From: Ridgeia piscesae
Lineage: Eukaryota > Annelida > Polychaeta > Sabellida > Siboglinidae
Direction: 5' to 3'
DNA: 64,000 nt
Assembly: GCA_025642075.2 (NCBI GenBank)
Contig: JAODUO010001084.1
Location: 1-64,000, forward strand
The notes under the pieces were generated by a model. It did not search any database and was not told the origin of the DNA. It saw only the letters and a list, made by a program, of their open reading frames with translations. The position numbers and the translations under genes were made by a program. Every line of letters starts with the position of its first letter. The stretch's first letter is position 1. Positions 24,864 to 37,938 of this stretch are shown here, one piece after another.

Positions 24864-27800
24864 TTATGCGTCTTGCTCCTCAGTCAACGTTTGCGTTGTG
24901 ACAATACCGTTAAGCATGACGTCACTGTTCACGCCGCTCTTGGCGTCTGTCCGAAGCGACTGACGCTCTGGCGTTGCGTCGTCATCGTCCGACATGGCGG
25001 TGTCGCCGTGCAGCTGTTTTGTCGTCGTCGTCACCTTATGGCGCGTGGATACCGGCGGCGACCGGGGACTCCACGCATCGCTCGACACGTCCGTGCCTTC
25101 CGTCTCGTAATCGGCCGTCTGCGACCGCGTGACGAGTCGGGAGTCGTCCGTCTTGTTGAACACCGCCCCGCCTTTCAGTCCAACGTTGTCGTCGTGCAGT
25201 CGCGAGTTGCGACGGCTCGTCGCCTCCGTGTCGTCGTTGTCATCGTAGCGACACGCCGACACCTCAGTCCTGTCGTCCGGGTGGCGTCCGTGTCGCGGCA
25301 GGTCCGACTCGTGCGGCACCTGACCGTTGGTCGTCGGACACGCCGCCATCTCGTCGTCCTCCTGTGTCCGGTTATTCGTCGCGTGGCCAGCCACCGACTT
25401 GTGGTCGTCTGCTGTCCGGCTGCCGTTGTGCACCTCTCGCAACTGCGAGTTGTTGCTAGTGTGGGCGGCAGGTGGCGCTGCGCGCGTCTCGACGTTGACG
25501 TCACCGCGGTCGTCCGACAGAGGCGTCGTTGGTGTCCTCACACGGTTGTCGTCCACGGGCATGTCGACGTCCATCGACTCGACCGCTGTCTCTGTGCTGT
25601 TACTGTTGGCTGCTAAAACACTAGGTGGCGTGTGTGTAGTTCGTGGTGCCGCCGCAGCGCCCTCTGGTGTCGACGGTGCTGCCTCCGTAGTCCTCTCGAC
25701 AGAGCTGCTGTCGTCTGTCGTCGCGTGTGCACAACCGTACTGCTGTTGTTGCTGCTGCTGCGGTACCGGTTGATGCGAGCTAGCCACCTGCGCGCACAGC
25801 TTGGCGTTCTCCGCCTGTAGCTTCGACACGAGTTCCTTCGTCTCCTTCAGCTGCTGTTGAAGCAGGCAGATGGTGCTCTGCATGCCCTCCACGTCCTCGT
25901 CCATGTCTACGAGGAACTCGTCCATCTCTGAAATAAAGCGCACACCAGTTCAACGTCCAACCAGCGACACAGCCCCCACGACGCACATGTAGGAAGACAT
26001 CAGAGGTGATCGCATCTGTACACACGGTCACTCCTTCCGAAGACACGCTCAGGTGGCAGTACCTGTACACGAATGAACTCACGCACTGCATGCAAAGCAA
26101 TTCATCAACAGACACATTGCGTTAAATGTTGAACGAGTAAACTGGAATAAATATATGCATGGCATGACACACGTAGTGTATTCACACACCAGATGACATG
26201 TTGGCACTGACTAGAGGCAGCCTCGACCAAGCATAAACACATATTGCAACACGGCATTGGTACGGCATTGGATAACTTATTGAAGACAGGGAGGGGCGAT
26301 TACCCCATTAATGTATTCAATAACGAGTACAGTGCTATGCTCAAGTAAGAGGAACAAGTACTTCATCCCAGATAGTACTCGATTAACGGGTAATACTGAA
26401 AGTACTCGCATGACATTCAAGTGCCAGGGTAGCTCATTGATGTGATCTCAACCAGTCATCAAACACGTCTATGACAATCCAGATATCTTATACAATGAGC
26501 AAATCACGTACATACAATACAAAATGAGACATTGAGATTAAAACAAAGTATAATGGCACAATACATTTGAAGTACTCCGAGAGTACTTGTACATTTTTAA
26601 CGAGTAATAAATACTAGTACGAGTTCTTTAAAATGTATGAGTAAAAGTACAAGTACCAATGAGTAGTTTGGCCCCAACCCTCAAGATTATGTTCCCTTCA
26701 CCTGCCATATGCTATATAAAGCTGGTAGCCATCTGTAATCCAGCATCATTTGGCGTCTATGATCAATTTCATCAAGTCTTAACGTTGATGGACTGGGGGT
26801 AGCGCAGCAACCAACCAGCAATGTAGTAGTGACTTAGTAGATAAATATAATTATCGAGAGGATGTTCCACACAAACAGCTGGCAGTCATCACAATATTAC
26901 ATTTTAGTTAATTTTAATTACCGAGCAAAGCACGTAAGGGACGAACCCCTACACTGATGTCATCATCGGACAAGATGGACAGCAGAGAGACATTTTAGTT
27001 CAACTCTCATAATTTTTTACATTATTGAAAATAACTATAATCCATGTTAGTTGAAAAATATTACTTAATTGGTAAACGTTTATCAGAGATTATGCTAACA
27101 TATATTAAACACACGTTATAGTTCAATTATTCATGTATCATAAAATATATTACAAAGCTATTCTGATTAAATCAAAGCATATATGACACAATCAAACAGT
27201 TAGTTGTGTATATGTGTGAAATGTTTCAGTACTATTGTCATTTGGTGTGAACGTTCACTTTTTGAGGAAATGTGGCATTACATGCAGTGACTTTTTTGTA
27301 GTCCAATTCAAAAAATATGTGTGATATTTAGTTCTTTATAATTGTTTACAGAAATATGCTGGCTTGATAACTTGCTGACAGTATCATAACTAAGGAATGA
27401 GAAGTGTCTAAATTAAAATAGCAAATGCAAATGATATAACTCTTGTACTCGCAGTTATAACCACTGCATAATAATCACAATGGATTAGAATTGCACCATA
27501 CTTTATTTGAATACATAGGGGAGAAGTGTATCTTGGTGAAAGTATGCTTTTTATGTGAACATGGCAAAGTGCCCATGAATAACTATTTTAAATTTCGAAA
27601 GCAGGGTTTTTGGTCTGCACGTAACAGGCAATGTTTGTATCATAATTGTTTTGTTATGCTACTGAATGGTCCTTCTCATCTACATACACAATGTAAGGAA
27701 GACGGCCAAATCAGTATTTTGAACTATTTTTCGTAGTATTTAACTCTGCATGTCACCATCTTTTAGGGAATCCCAATCTGATTACTTATTCTCATAAGTA

Positions 27801-30800
27801 GCTAAACAGTATCATATATTCAAATTATTACTTCTATTTCCCAATTATTAGTGCCAACATATAATAGCCAAAACTCACAACCTAATATGTATATTATCTT
27901 CAATGTTTTCTGTCTTGTGTAAACACTGGTGCTCCATGGCATGGAATTGTTATTGTTGTTATTGTGGTATATCCCTTGCAGTGGAGGCAGTCAAAAGAAT
28001 AGTTACATAAGTCACCAACTCTGCTAACTGTTATTTTGTGTTGTGACTAGGATAACTTGATTTTTAGTTATAGCTGACGTTGTTTGAATGTAACAAACAC
28101 AGATGAAACGTTAAGAATGACAAGATTTTTTTTAAATGCCATACATGGCAGATAGGCATTTTTAAAGTTATACAAATTAGTTTCCAATGAGAAAGTGTCC
28201 GAGTCAGTAAACAATTATTTTAACTTTTTCAGCCAGACCCTATATTTATGGCGGCAAATAAAATGTTAACCAACCATTCTTAGCAAATTTTAAAATACTG
28301 CCGTTCTTATTTATATGACCTCAGTACTTATCAAAGATGATTTTTTAGAAGTGTCTGCTCACTGCACAAAGATTATATTGAATACACAGTTCAAAACCTC
28401 ATTCTGGTAGCACCATTTCTCTATCCTTGTTTCATGTTGTAGAATTGTTTAATGACTGAAAAAATTTCCGTCAAAGATCAAACTTGAGATCGATGCATTT
28501 GGGGTATTTTTGTAACAAAATACCATTTCACTGAAGGTGTTTGCCAACATCACCTCAGAAGTCACATACCTTGATCCCAGTAGTTTGCAAACTCCTCCTC
28601 AGCATAACCAATCAACCCTTGGCTATTGCGAACCATCAGCTAACAAGTGACAGGAATACTTACACTGGATATAACTTTGTTGGAGGCAGTAAGTGCGAGG
28701 TTACAGCTGTTAATGACCAGCTTTTCTGCCACAAAAGTAGCCTATGATATTCATATGATAAAGGGTTATATAGTAAAATAAACACGTTCTGAAACACCGA
28801 TTATGCATGTTACATTCTAGTTTTTTTTAAATAATGTTACACATTTCCATTGAACCACTCGCAGCATAGCATTATAATAGTTAACAATTTGCGGGAAATA
28901 TTCAATGTTAAAAAATTATCTTCACTTTAATTTATTTTTAAATATACATAAAACATGCAGTTTTACAACTATGTTTGTTTTTTCTTTTCACGTGTCACTC
29001 AAGTGAAAACATTAACCTTGAACAACAAAACAGGGCAACTGTGTGAATACTTCTTGCATGGAGTTGCTTGTAAAGACCAAATAAATGACTGGTACTAGAG
29101 GAACTACAGTCCAGTTTTATTCGAGTATGGTACCAGAGTTTGAAGGACGATGGTGGTGAGTTACATCAAATTTTTTGATTTAATTCTACGCACAGAAGTG
29201 ACACCTGTGAAATGAAAACTGTCAATATAAACCCTGAAGATGGGAAACTGGACATTCCAAACTTCATGGATAATAGTTTGTTTTACTTCACTTTAAAAAG
29301 GAAATATATATATATATATTATCGTATAACGAGACAAGTGGCCATGCTATCACTTTTAGAGTCACACCGGGTGACGAGAGATAAAGTATTGGACATGCAT
29401 TGAATGTCTGCCACCAACCATCAATACCTGGTCACTCGAGTCGGTTGATGGATCATGCCAAAGAAGAGCTTGAAACAGGAACGTACTAGCTACACTGAAC
29501 AGTGGTGTTGCGTGCGTGCATGCTATGTTTAGGTGCTGCAGATTACGTGTGTGTGTGTGTGTGTGTGTGTGTGCATGCACGTGCGTGTGTGTATGCATAC
29601 CAGAATTGTTTAGCAGTCATGGTAACTAGTCTAGCATATGCTGGCTCTGTGATGACTCGTACTGTTATCCATGCCAGTTAAACCATCTGTAATTAATGCA
29701 TGACCTAGTAAACAAACTAATGGCTGGTCTGTCATTTAAATCATGAAGTACACTCACACAACCCATTCACACTTGCCGAACTACACCCAAACAGATCACC
29801 TTTCACACTCCCTGCAGATGAAAACATTCTACTATTTAGGGTCAATGTCATGAATGTGCTATATAATGTGAATTTCTTGCATATGGTTCTGTCACAATCA
29901 CTGCAAGTCCAACAAAGGTTGAGCTACAAAACAAACGCATCTACAATGAAAACAATGCAAGACACCTTTATCACAGAACAACAACAGACAGAAAACTGTC
30001 TTTTAAAAAAGCATCAACAATGGTATATCACAACAAAAACAAGTCCCTGAAAAATGTCCATAAAAAAGGGAATAACAATAACAATCCAGCATAAAAACTG
30101 AAGAGAAATATATGCAAAAGTCACCTTGAATTCAGTAGAGTAAGCAGTTCATTTATAAGTACCTCTGCCAGCAGAGGATGCTTATAAGATGGCGTCAAAG
30201 CAACAGTCTTGTACAGTTTAAATCGTTCAATACGATCTGCCAACGTTCAAAAATCACTGTCAATGTAAAATTGTGCTCTGGACAAGTCCACATAGTCCTA
30301 GCTGATGCGCCATGTAAAATGGTATTGCGTAATGTCTTAAACAGAACCAACAGCACAATAACAGATTTCACGCAATCCGGGTGCGTAAAACTGTTGCGAT
30401 ATGTATCGGTGACATATATGAAAAGCACATAACGTTTGCGTTTGTTTCGCAAAGAATGGAAGCAGGTCGCAATGAAACCAAAAATGCTGCCGGCAACAAC
30501 GTCGATGGCGGTTGTCGTTTGCTTCAAGCAACAGCGGTGCATGTATGTCTATCAGTGCATACAGTGTCAGTGTTGATGACGTGTCACCGCTGTCGACACG
30601 ACTGCACTGTTTGTGACAGTCTCTCTCCCGTCTCTCCAGCGCCCTAGCTAGCCGCCCACTACTAACCTGCCTGGCTTAGCTTCATCTCCTCGACAAATTT
30701 CTTTTCCAGTGCGATTTCACTCTCGAGTTTTGCGACGCGGCCAGACGATATCACTTTGCCTAGTTCGTCGTTCTCTTTCAATAGCATGCGGCACTTGGCC

Positions 30801-33800
30801 ATCAGTTTCTGGCCGGTCTGACTGAAAACACAAACCACACGTGACAGACAACTATTACAACTCAAGTTTTCTATTTATTGCATAATGCTATTGCAGAGTC
30901 AAATCATCAGTTGTAGGTACCACGTTAGGTTGGCTTGAAACTGTTCGTCGCATGTTGTTAATATATTAATATTTGATTTGGGAATCTACCTTTTTGTAAG
31001 CAGATCTGTATTATTACACTAACTTAAAACATTACAATAACTTTCATCGTCTTCACTTTTCAACAGTCATAGTTGTTTCTTGTTATTAGTTGCTCCTTGA
31101 AGCAACACATTTTGTGTTTACTTTTCTTCATTAATGCAATGCAATGAGAGGCAAGTGAATGCAAGACACGCACCTGTCGGGGCTGAACTTCCATGCAGCG
31201 AGGTCGTTCTGAGCCTGCTCTAGCTTCTCCTTGCACAACTCCACCTCTTTCTTCATGCGCTCAAACATCAGGTTCACAGCCGGGTCAAGCATCATGGAGC
31301 GCAGCTTGGCCGCACTCGGGTTGTGGGCCTGCTTCAGCTCCTGGATCTGAACCTACAGTGTGAAGACAGTAGAGAGTGAGGCATGCCACTGGTTTCTTCT
31401 AGCAACACTTACAACGTGACGACTGTACTAAAACATAACAACATCTGCAACATGACAGCTGTACTAAGACAGACATGTCACTCGTGTCACTTCTAACACC
31501 TGCAACATGACGACTGTACCAAGACGGACATGTCACTACTTCCAACATCTGCAACATGGTGACTGTACTGACAGACATGTCACTTTTGTTACTCATAACA
31601 ACACCTGCTATGACAGCTGTAGTCACTTCTAATAGCACATGCTAAATGACGGCTGTAGTAAGGCGGAAATATGTCACTAACATCTGCAGTATGATGACTC
31701 TACTGAGGGACATTCACGTCATTTGTGTTGCTTCTAATACATGTAACATGACGGCTGCACAGAGTGGTGAATACGTATTACTCTGGTTACTCGTGCAACA
31801 GGATGGTAGCACTGGAAGAGACATATGTTACTTCTAGCACCAGAACATTACCGACACTTGCACCGACTATAACACCTGCAAAACAGAGCCATGTACTCTA
31901 GCTACTATCTAGTATCTACACAGGAGTAAACAACAGGATGTGACATCCAAGAAAACAGCAAATGATCAAATTTATTTATGCTGTTAAGTTTGTAAAGCAA
32001 ATGTCGATTCGATTGACGTGTTGCTTCATTTATAATTCTAAACGAATCATGGACTAACGCGGACAAGAAAAAAATTTAATACAACAATATAAATACACAT
32101 GTGGACGTTATTGCAAAAGACCTCCATGGTTTAAAAAAATTTGATGGCAGCTTTTTTGATACATGCCGGATGTTTTTCAGGATTATACAAAGATTAAACT
32201 ATCAATTGCTTCGAACATTAAATACTTGTCATCGATAATTACAGTAAATTACTATAGGTTATGTCAACCCACCAACACAACTTTATAAAAACAAGTAAAC
32301 TAAGACATTTGATGCTGGGGACTGAACGTACGATGTAATCTTGCATTTCCTGGTCCTTAGAACTGAGTCTCATCACAAGCATGTTCTCCCTCTGCGTGGC
32401 TTCCTGCTGCTGCTGCTTCAGTTTCTCCTCCGACTCTCGCAGACTCACCAACTCCTCCGCTGCAACGACACAAACAACATCATAGAAATGTGCCCGTTAT
32501 TTGACAGTTAGTGGCATTCGGGCAGCTTAGTTAAATCATCAAAACGCCAATACTACTCTGCAGGCGACGACATCAATATGTAGATTTTAAGTGATGCTAA
32601 GCCAGGCACTATCAGGCTCTACTCATGTTTATATGTATGTGTTCTAACAAAACGAGCTTATGTGAAAAAAATTCTGTAATTCCAAATTTGGCTGTTCTGT
32701 TTCTATTTTTGATGCATTTGAAATGCACTCCTAAGTCATGCTCATTGTCAAAGATATATCTTTCAAATTCTTTATTGAGATTATTGTAACATGATACAAT
32801 TTACACATTTTTCGTAGCATTGTTTACACTGCGTAAGCAGTCGAAGCTTTAAGCCAATCAGGGAACCGCTATCAACCACACCCAGCATCGAGGAAACATA
32901 TTCTGATTGGTTATACTAAGGACAGACAATTTAAGAATATGTCAATATTAGTTTGTATACCTTACCTGTTCCCGGTGCACGCTTATTTGACATGATTGCC
33001 TCAATGTATGCCTCCTGTTCCTGGCATCTACAAAAAAATGTCAATTAACAGCCATACAATACAGTAAACACCAGTCATGATGAACTACATCAGTCACTTA
33101 TTTGATGCTTATTAATGCCAACAGCATGATATACACTGTGCAGGTAAGTCATCTTTGGCAGAGAAGATACTTGCATATCTAACATACTGAAGAATTATAA
33201 TGTTGATTACTGAATGGTTATAGTGGAAGAAAATGATGTGCGTGTCTTACGGTTTTTAGAAATTCATTTTTGCATCACCCGACTTGAATTTTCAGGAAAT
33301 TAAAAATACCTCAGAAATTAATATTGAGGATTTGGGTCACTGAACTTTGACCTGATTTGCATACTGACTGTTACATAAACCTTCCATAAGTCTGCTTCTA
33401 ATGAAGCTAGAAAATAAAGTAAGACATCATTACAAAGCCAATAAACAGTTGCACATCACATTATATATAAAACTGGACAAATCATAAAAATATATTATTC
33501 ATCATAATGTGACCCATGATCTGATACTTTTTTATTCTATTTTTGATGTTACAAAGTGTGCCAACAACTGTGCTAAAGTTCATTGAAATTGGAGCTTGGT
33601 GATGTTCTGAGGGATTGATTTGACATGGAATGACCCAAACTTACTTATCCAACAACTCTTCTTTGGACATTTCCTTGAGATTGTCTTTAGTCAGACGCAC
33701 CTGTTGCAAACAGACATAGATGCATAAGTAAACAGGTACTTTTTATTTTGTGATATAGAAAGATATTACAGAAAAAGTATTTAAAATATATTCACAAATG

Positions 33801-34162
33801 TTAACTCATAGGCTTGTAGTTTTAAGTAGCTGTGAGCCTATTGGACTTCCAGGGTCCCAGATAGTCGAAATGTAACAGTGAAATGGTTGATATTACACCA
33901 GTAAAATGTTTAGAGTCTGTAAGAATTAAAAGTACGCTACATTTTCACTTCATAAAACACGGTTTCTTTGTTATCATAGCAACGGTGCCAGGACAAATGG
34001 TTCAACATAATCTGTTATCCAATACTGGAGCTTTTTTACTACAGTAAAATAATTTCCATTAATTCAGAAAAACCCATAGATGGTAGATCATCTCCTCAAT
34101 ACTGAGCATTATTTACACATTGCACTCACTCGTTTTGATGGAGGGGTGTCTTCGTCTGCCAT
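24864..34162 (-). CDS. WTAP: WTAP, pre-mRNA splicing regulator, m6A writer subunit
   Basis: Seven coding exons join in phase: 34162-34130 (ATG at 34162; the exon begins at 34170), 33700-33645, 33027-32966, 32459-32332, 31352-31174, 30821-30667, 25927-24864, giving 558 residues. The product starts MADEDTPPSKRVRLTKDNLK. It includes the diagnostic LRESEEKLKQQQQEATQREN, NLMFERMKKEVELCKEKLEQ, AAWKFSPDSQTGQKLMAKCR and DVEGMQSTICLLQQQLKET. WTAP is a nuclear coiled-coil scaffold that brings METTL3/METTL14 to RNA and belongs to the MACOM complex. Residues 1 to about 250 form the coiled coil. The last exon adds a tail of about 300 low-complexity residues (Ser/Thr/Asp/Asn/Arg rich), so the protein is longer than the 396-residue human form. 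The last exon is strongly GC-rich. The large intron 25928-30666 and all donors and acceptors are GT-AG. Confidence 0.95.
25928..30666 (-). other. WTAP last intron (4.7 kb)
   Basis: Intron between the two last coding exons, with the acceptor CAG at 25930-25928 and the donor GTTAGT at 30666. It is AT-rich with a short GT microsatellite at 29546-29572. No nested gene was recognised, although several short open frames exist on both strands. Confidence 0.8.
29546..29572. repeat. Short GT microsatellite
   Basis: A run of about 13 GT units followed by GTGCATGCAC-type alternating sequence to about 29595, inside the last WTAP intron. Confidence 0.9.
31400..31880. repeat. Degenerate 50-65-bp tandem repeat in a WTAP intron
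   Basis: Repeated words are AACATCTGCAACATGACGAC, TGTACTAAGAC and GACATGTCACT, returning about every 50-65 bp, with growing divergence toward 31880. It lies in the intron between the exons at 32459-32332 and 31352-31174. The open frames across it are artefacts. Confidence 0.8.
33263..33636. mobile_element. Foldback element copy abutting a WTAP donor site
   Basis: A shorter relative of the element at 3031-4607. The left part (TTTTGCATCACCCGACTTGA, then TCACTGAACTTTGACC) and the right part (GGAGCTTGGTGATG, GATTGATTTGACATGG, AATGACCC) form inverted termini about 370 bp apart. The right terminus ends two bases before the donor hexamer (33644-33639) of the WTAP exon 33700-33645. Confidence 0.75.
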
Positions 34163-34930
34163 CTCAGCACCTGAAATGTGAATGCATCCAAATAAAACAA
34201 GTTTTATTAAAATGTGAACTGTCCAGTGAGATTCATACACGTCCAAATGGACAGAACCGCCATTCCAATGGGCTTGTTAGTGTCAATATGACCTTGTGAA
34301 CCAGTAAAGTTGGAGCCACCTTTTCATTTTCCAGTTCACCACTGGTACTGGTATGCATGGTAAAGACGAGGACCAGGTGATTGAAGAACAACATACGTTT
34401 ATCTGTGGTCATCATGTCACAAAAAGTGACAAGTAAAAAAAAGTATTACATTTTTTTGGATCAGTCTAATTACTATTACACGTTAAATGTGTCAAGTCAA
34501 AGTTATAATTTATATTAATGATAATTTACATCACATTGAGATACAGTGAAAAATTACCAAACCTCAAATGCAGTCTGACAACATAAATATGCATTGGGTT
34601 TGGCGCTACTTTCGACCAAGCTCCACCTACCGATTCTAACTCGAAGCGAAGGCACGACTGTGAGCAGTCAAGATAAACCCAAATATCTAACACATGTGGG
34701 TCTACAATTGGCATGATTCATATTGTGCATACATATTATGACAACCATGTTTAATAAAAGCGTTATTCCGCTAGGTGTTCGAACGCTTCATCGAGCGTTA
34801 AACGTTAACATTCGCAGGAAATTTGAAGATCAGTAAACAAAATGGCGGGCAGCACCATCCACTTGGACGAAATATAAAATCACTGAAATAGCGTAACGCA
34901 TCGATATACTTCAGATCACGTGTAACTTAC

Positions 34931-35050
34931 CCGTGTGCAACAGTTTGCTAAACGTCACGTTGAATTAACTAACTATGTACAAATATTTTATCACTGTGAA
35001 TTATTCACTTCTGACTACAGCGAACGCCACCATCAAGGAGGCCGCCATGT
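34931..35050 (-). other. WTAP: Probable WTAP 5' UTR exon
   Basis: The minus strand has a consensus donor CACACGG/GTAAGTTAC with exon end at 34931. The coding exon with the ATG has its own acceptor (TTTCAG, exon start at 34170), so an upstream noncoding exon is required. The transcription start is not visible; the upper limit given is an estimate. Confidence 0.5.
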
Positions 35051-35346
35051 GTAGAGCACAAAGAGCATCATGGGAAATTACACTTTTTGCATATTAATTA
35101 ATTATTGTATTTACTCGATACGTTGCGTTCATACATATATTATTATTATTAATTTTTAAATGTATATAATCATCAGGTTTTATATAATCCATTACCTTGT
35201 GTAATAATATTTGATAACCCTGGGCTGCGCACTAATCCCCCCCCGTCTAATCTCCGCCGGCTGCAAAACGACAGGACTTCAAGCACACACCCGGTGCAAA
35301 CATTGTATAGCCTACTTGAAACAAAACGTTATAGCAAGGCAGGAAG
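34931..35346. promoter_or_regulatory. Divergent WTAP-SOD2 promoter region
   Basis: About 0.4 kb separates the WTAP 5' UTR donor from the SOD2 ATG. It contains GCCGCCATGTG (about 35041-35051, YY1-like), CATCATGGGAAATTACAC near 35068 (resembling initiator or ZNF143-type motifs) and a GC-rich stretch near 35240-35275. The arrangement suggests shared divergent regulation, but no start sites can be read from the sequence alone. Confidence 0.55.
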
Positions 35347-37938
35347 ATGCTGTCAGCAACTACAGCGGTGCTTAGGAAGTAAGATATATGCGTGTATGGT
35401 TAATATAGTTGTCGAAAACGTCTATAACAACAAGAAAACCATGACTGCATAATAAATCTGGGGGTCACGCTGACCCGTTATGCAATGACAGCACTGCTAA
35501 ACAAATTCGGAGCACTGACCGCCGGTGTCACACTGTTATAGACAGTGCAAATGTCCTGCAAATCTGCAGTGTATATGTTTGCAAACATAACCCTTCAATA
35601 ACATCATGTCACCAAAAACAGTTTTCCACACCAGTTCTATAATTTACACACTAACACTGTCTAGCAGTAACAGAATTAACAAAGTAAACACGTGTGTCAT
35701 TGAGTAATGTTTGGCAGAAAACGCATTTGAAATACTACTTATGAAGTTACCATGCCTGTCATCTTGAACTTTGGCCAACAGGTACGTATAAAATAAGCCA
35801 CTTCATTATATAATTAGTCTTCACCATAAGAAGACATGCAAATCTGTGCATCAAGAATTGAGCAACACAGTGTGTTTTCGCATTCTTTTTATTGTGAATT
35901 GTTCCAGCTGTGTGCGCTGTAATGCAGCAGCCCTCGGTGGCGTGGCGGCACGTCTCAAACACACACTACCAGACATGCCATACGATTATGGAGCGCTGGA
36001 GCCGTACATCTCCGCAGAGATCATGCAGTTGCACCATTCGAAGCACCACCAAGCCTATGTCAACAACCTGAACATTGCTGAGGAGAAACTTGCAGAGGCC
36101 GAGGCCAAAGGTAAGCATGTTTGGGTTGCATGATTTCCATTTTACTGTCGTCCTAACCCTGACATTTATCTCCAGGTTCAAAACCTTTCAACAAACTGCA
36201 AGTTCTTTTACTCAAAATTGCTCCAGTTCATCCAACTGTATGAATGAGTACATAGCTATACACACTGGAGTATTTTACATATAAATAGTGTTTGCATGGC
36301 TGAATGCTTCCCAGAAAAGTTGAGTTGATTTTCAGATATGCCACGATGTGAAGTGTAGACCACTTTGAGCAGTCCTGGGACTGGTTACCTCACAAAATGA
36401 GAACATAACTTTGAATTATCTGTATCTCATGGATGTACACAGAATAATTTGTGCTTTGTATGTCTGGTTTCAGGTGATGTCAGCGCAATGATCGCACTGC
36501 AGCCAGCGCTCAGATTCAACGGAGGTGGCCACATCAACCACTCCATCTTCTGGCAAAACCTGTCAAAAGACGGTGGGGAGCCATCGGGTACGTGTTTGTA
36601 TTAAATTAAAACTGTTTCTCAATCCGCAATATGTTTAAACTGGTAGTCAAACCATGCAGTTTCAAAACAAAATTGATTGACAATACTGCCAAGGCGAGCA
36701 TAGTTAACCATAACGACCTTTGATGTTTAACTTTCCCATGTTCTAGAGAGCAGTGTTCCCTTTACAAATTGCCTCTCATCTAATTCTGGGCAGAGATTAA
36801 ATCTACACAACTTTTAGTGCCAAATAAGTTGCGTGTACGGTGGCCTTTTTCATTAAATAAATAAGTGTACTGGGATGTTTATTAGGCATGCAAGAATGGT
36901 GATTTGTTCAATGCAGTCAACTATACCTTGCTGTCTGTGTACAGGTGATCTGTTGAATGCGATCAACCGTGACTTTGGAAGTGTGGCTGACATGCAGACC
37001 AAGCTGAGCACAGCGTCTGTTGGAGTGCAGGGTTCTGGCTGGGGCTGGCTGGGGTACAGCAAAGCTGCCAACAGGCTGCAGGTGGTCGCTTGTCCCAACC
37101 AAGATCCACTTGAGGCCACCACAGGTGATGATTAACATAATTAATCTTACAGCTGAATCTGTGCTTCTAGTTACGTTATAGGACATGCAAGTTTCTTTCC
37201 GTTTTCTGCTATTTTGCCATTTTCATTCATGATCCACTCGCTACGATGTAAATGTGTTATGTATTTTTTCGCATACGGGTGTAACTGGTTCTGTAGGGGA
37301 TAAGTGTAAATAATAATAAAATAAAAACTCATCTATAAGGTTGGAACTATTATGCTGATAGGTCATTATTGTGAAACTGTTTGTGTATTGCAGTGATTTG
37401 ACTTTGAATATGCTTACAGACAATGAGGTGGAGACCAACTGATTGTTGTCTAGTTTAGCATCGCTCAAAACGAACCTGAAATAAGAATCACTTGCATGCT
37501 CTATCCGTCACCAGGAACTGTCTACACAATGTGTGACCAGTTTTCATATACATAACATCCCTATGATTTAAATAAAACCACACGTTGTGGTCACAGTAAT
37601 AAACAAAATAAATATGGTATCAAGTAAAACTAAACATGGTGTCAAGATAATTAGAACCATTCATTTATCCGTTTCTTCGCAGACACAGGCAATCACTGCC
37701 CACATTCCTCATTCTAGGATGATTTTTTCTATATTTGCTCCTAACCTAGTCACCTCTCATGTTAAGATGGTGATTGTGTTTTCTTTCTACAGGTCTTGTA
37801 CCACTCTTTGGCATCGACGTCTGGGAGCATGCGTACTATCTGCAATACAAGAACGTCCGACCTGACTACGTGAAAGCCATCTGGAATGTTGCCAACTGGA
37901 AAGATATCGGCCAGAGATTTGAGAAAGCGAGGCAATAG
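35347..37938 (+). CDS. SOD2: SOD2, mitochondrial manganese superoxide dismutase
   Basis: Five exons join in phase: 35347-35378, 35908-36110, 36474-36587, 36945-37124, 37793-37938, giving 224 residues (human 222). The enzyme converts superoxide to oxygen and hydrogen peroxide in the mitochondrial matrix as a tetramer. Residues 1-27 ([20 protein letters not shown] onward) are an Arg-containing, acid-free targeting peptide. Metal ligands are visible: His53 in [12 protein letters not shown], His about 101 in HINHSIFW, Asp about 185 and His about 189 in DVWEHAYY. Tyr61 and the Gln of [11 protein letters not shown] are also kept. [12 protein letters not shown] marks the Mn/Fe SOD signature region. 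Exon 1 holds only 32 coding bases. No breaks were found, so I expect an active gene. It lies head to head with WTAP and tail to tail with PNLDC1. Confidence 0.98.

Noticed and set aside
24873..25616. 247-codon plus-strand frame
   Set aside because: Antisense shadow of the GC-rich last WTAP exon; Arg/Val-rich with no domain.
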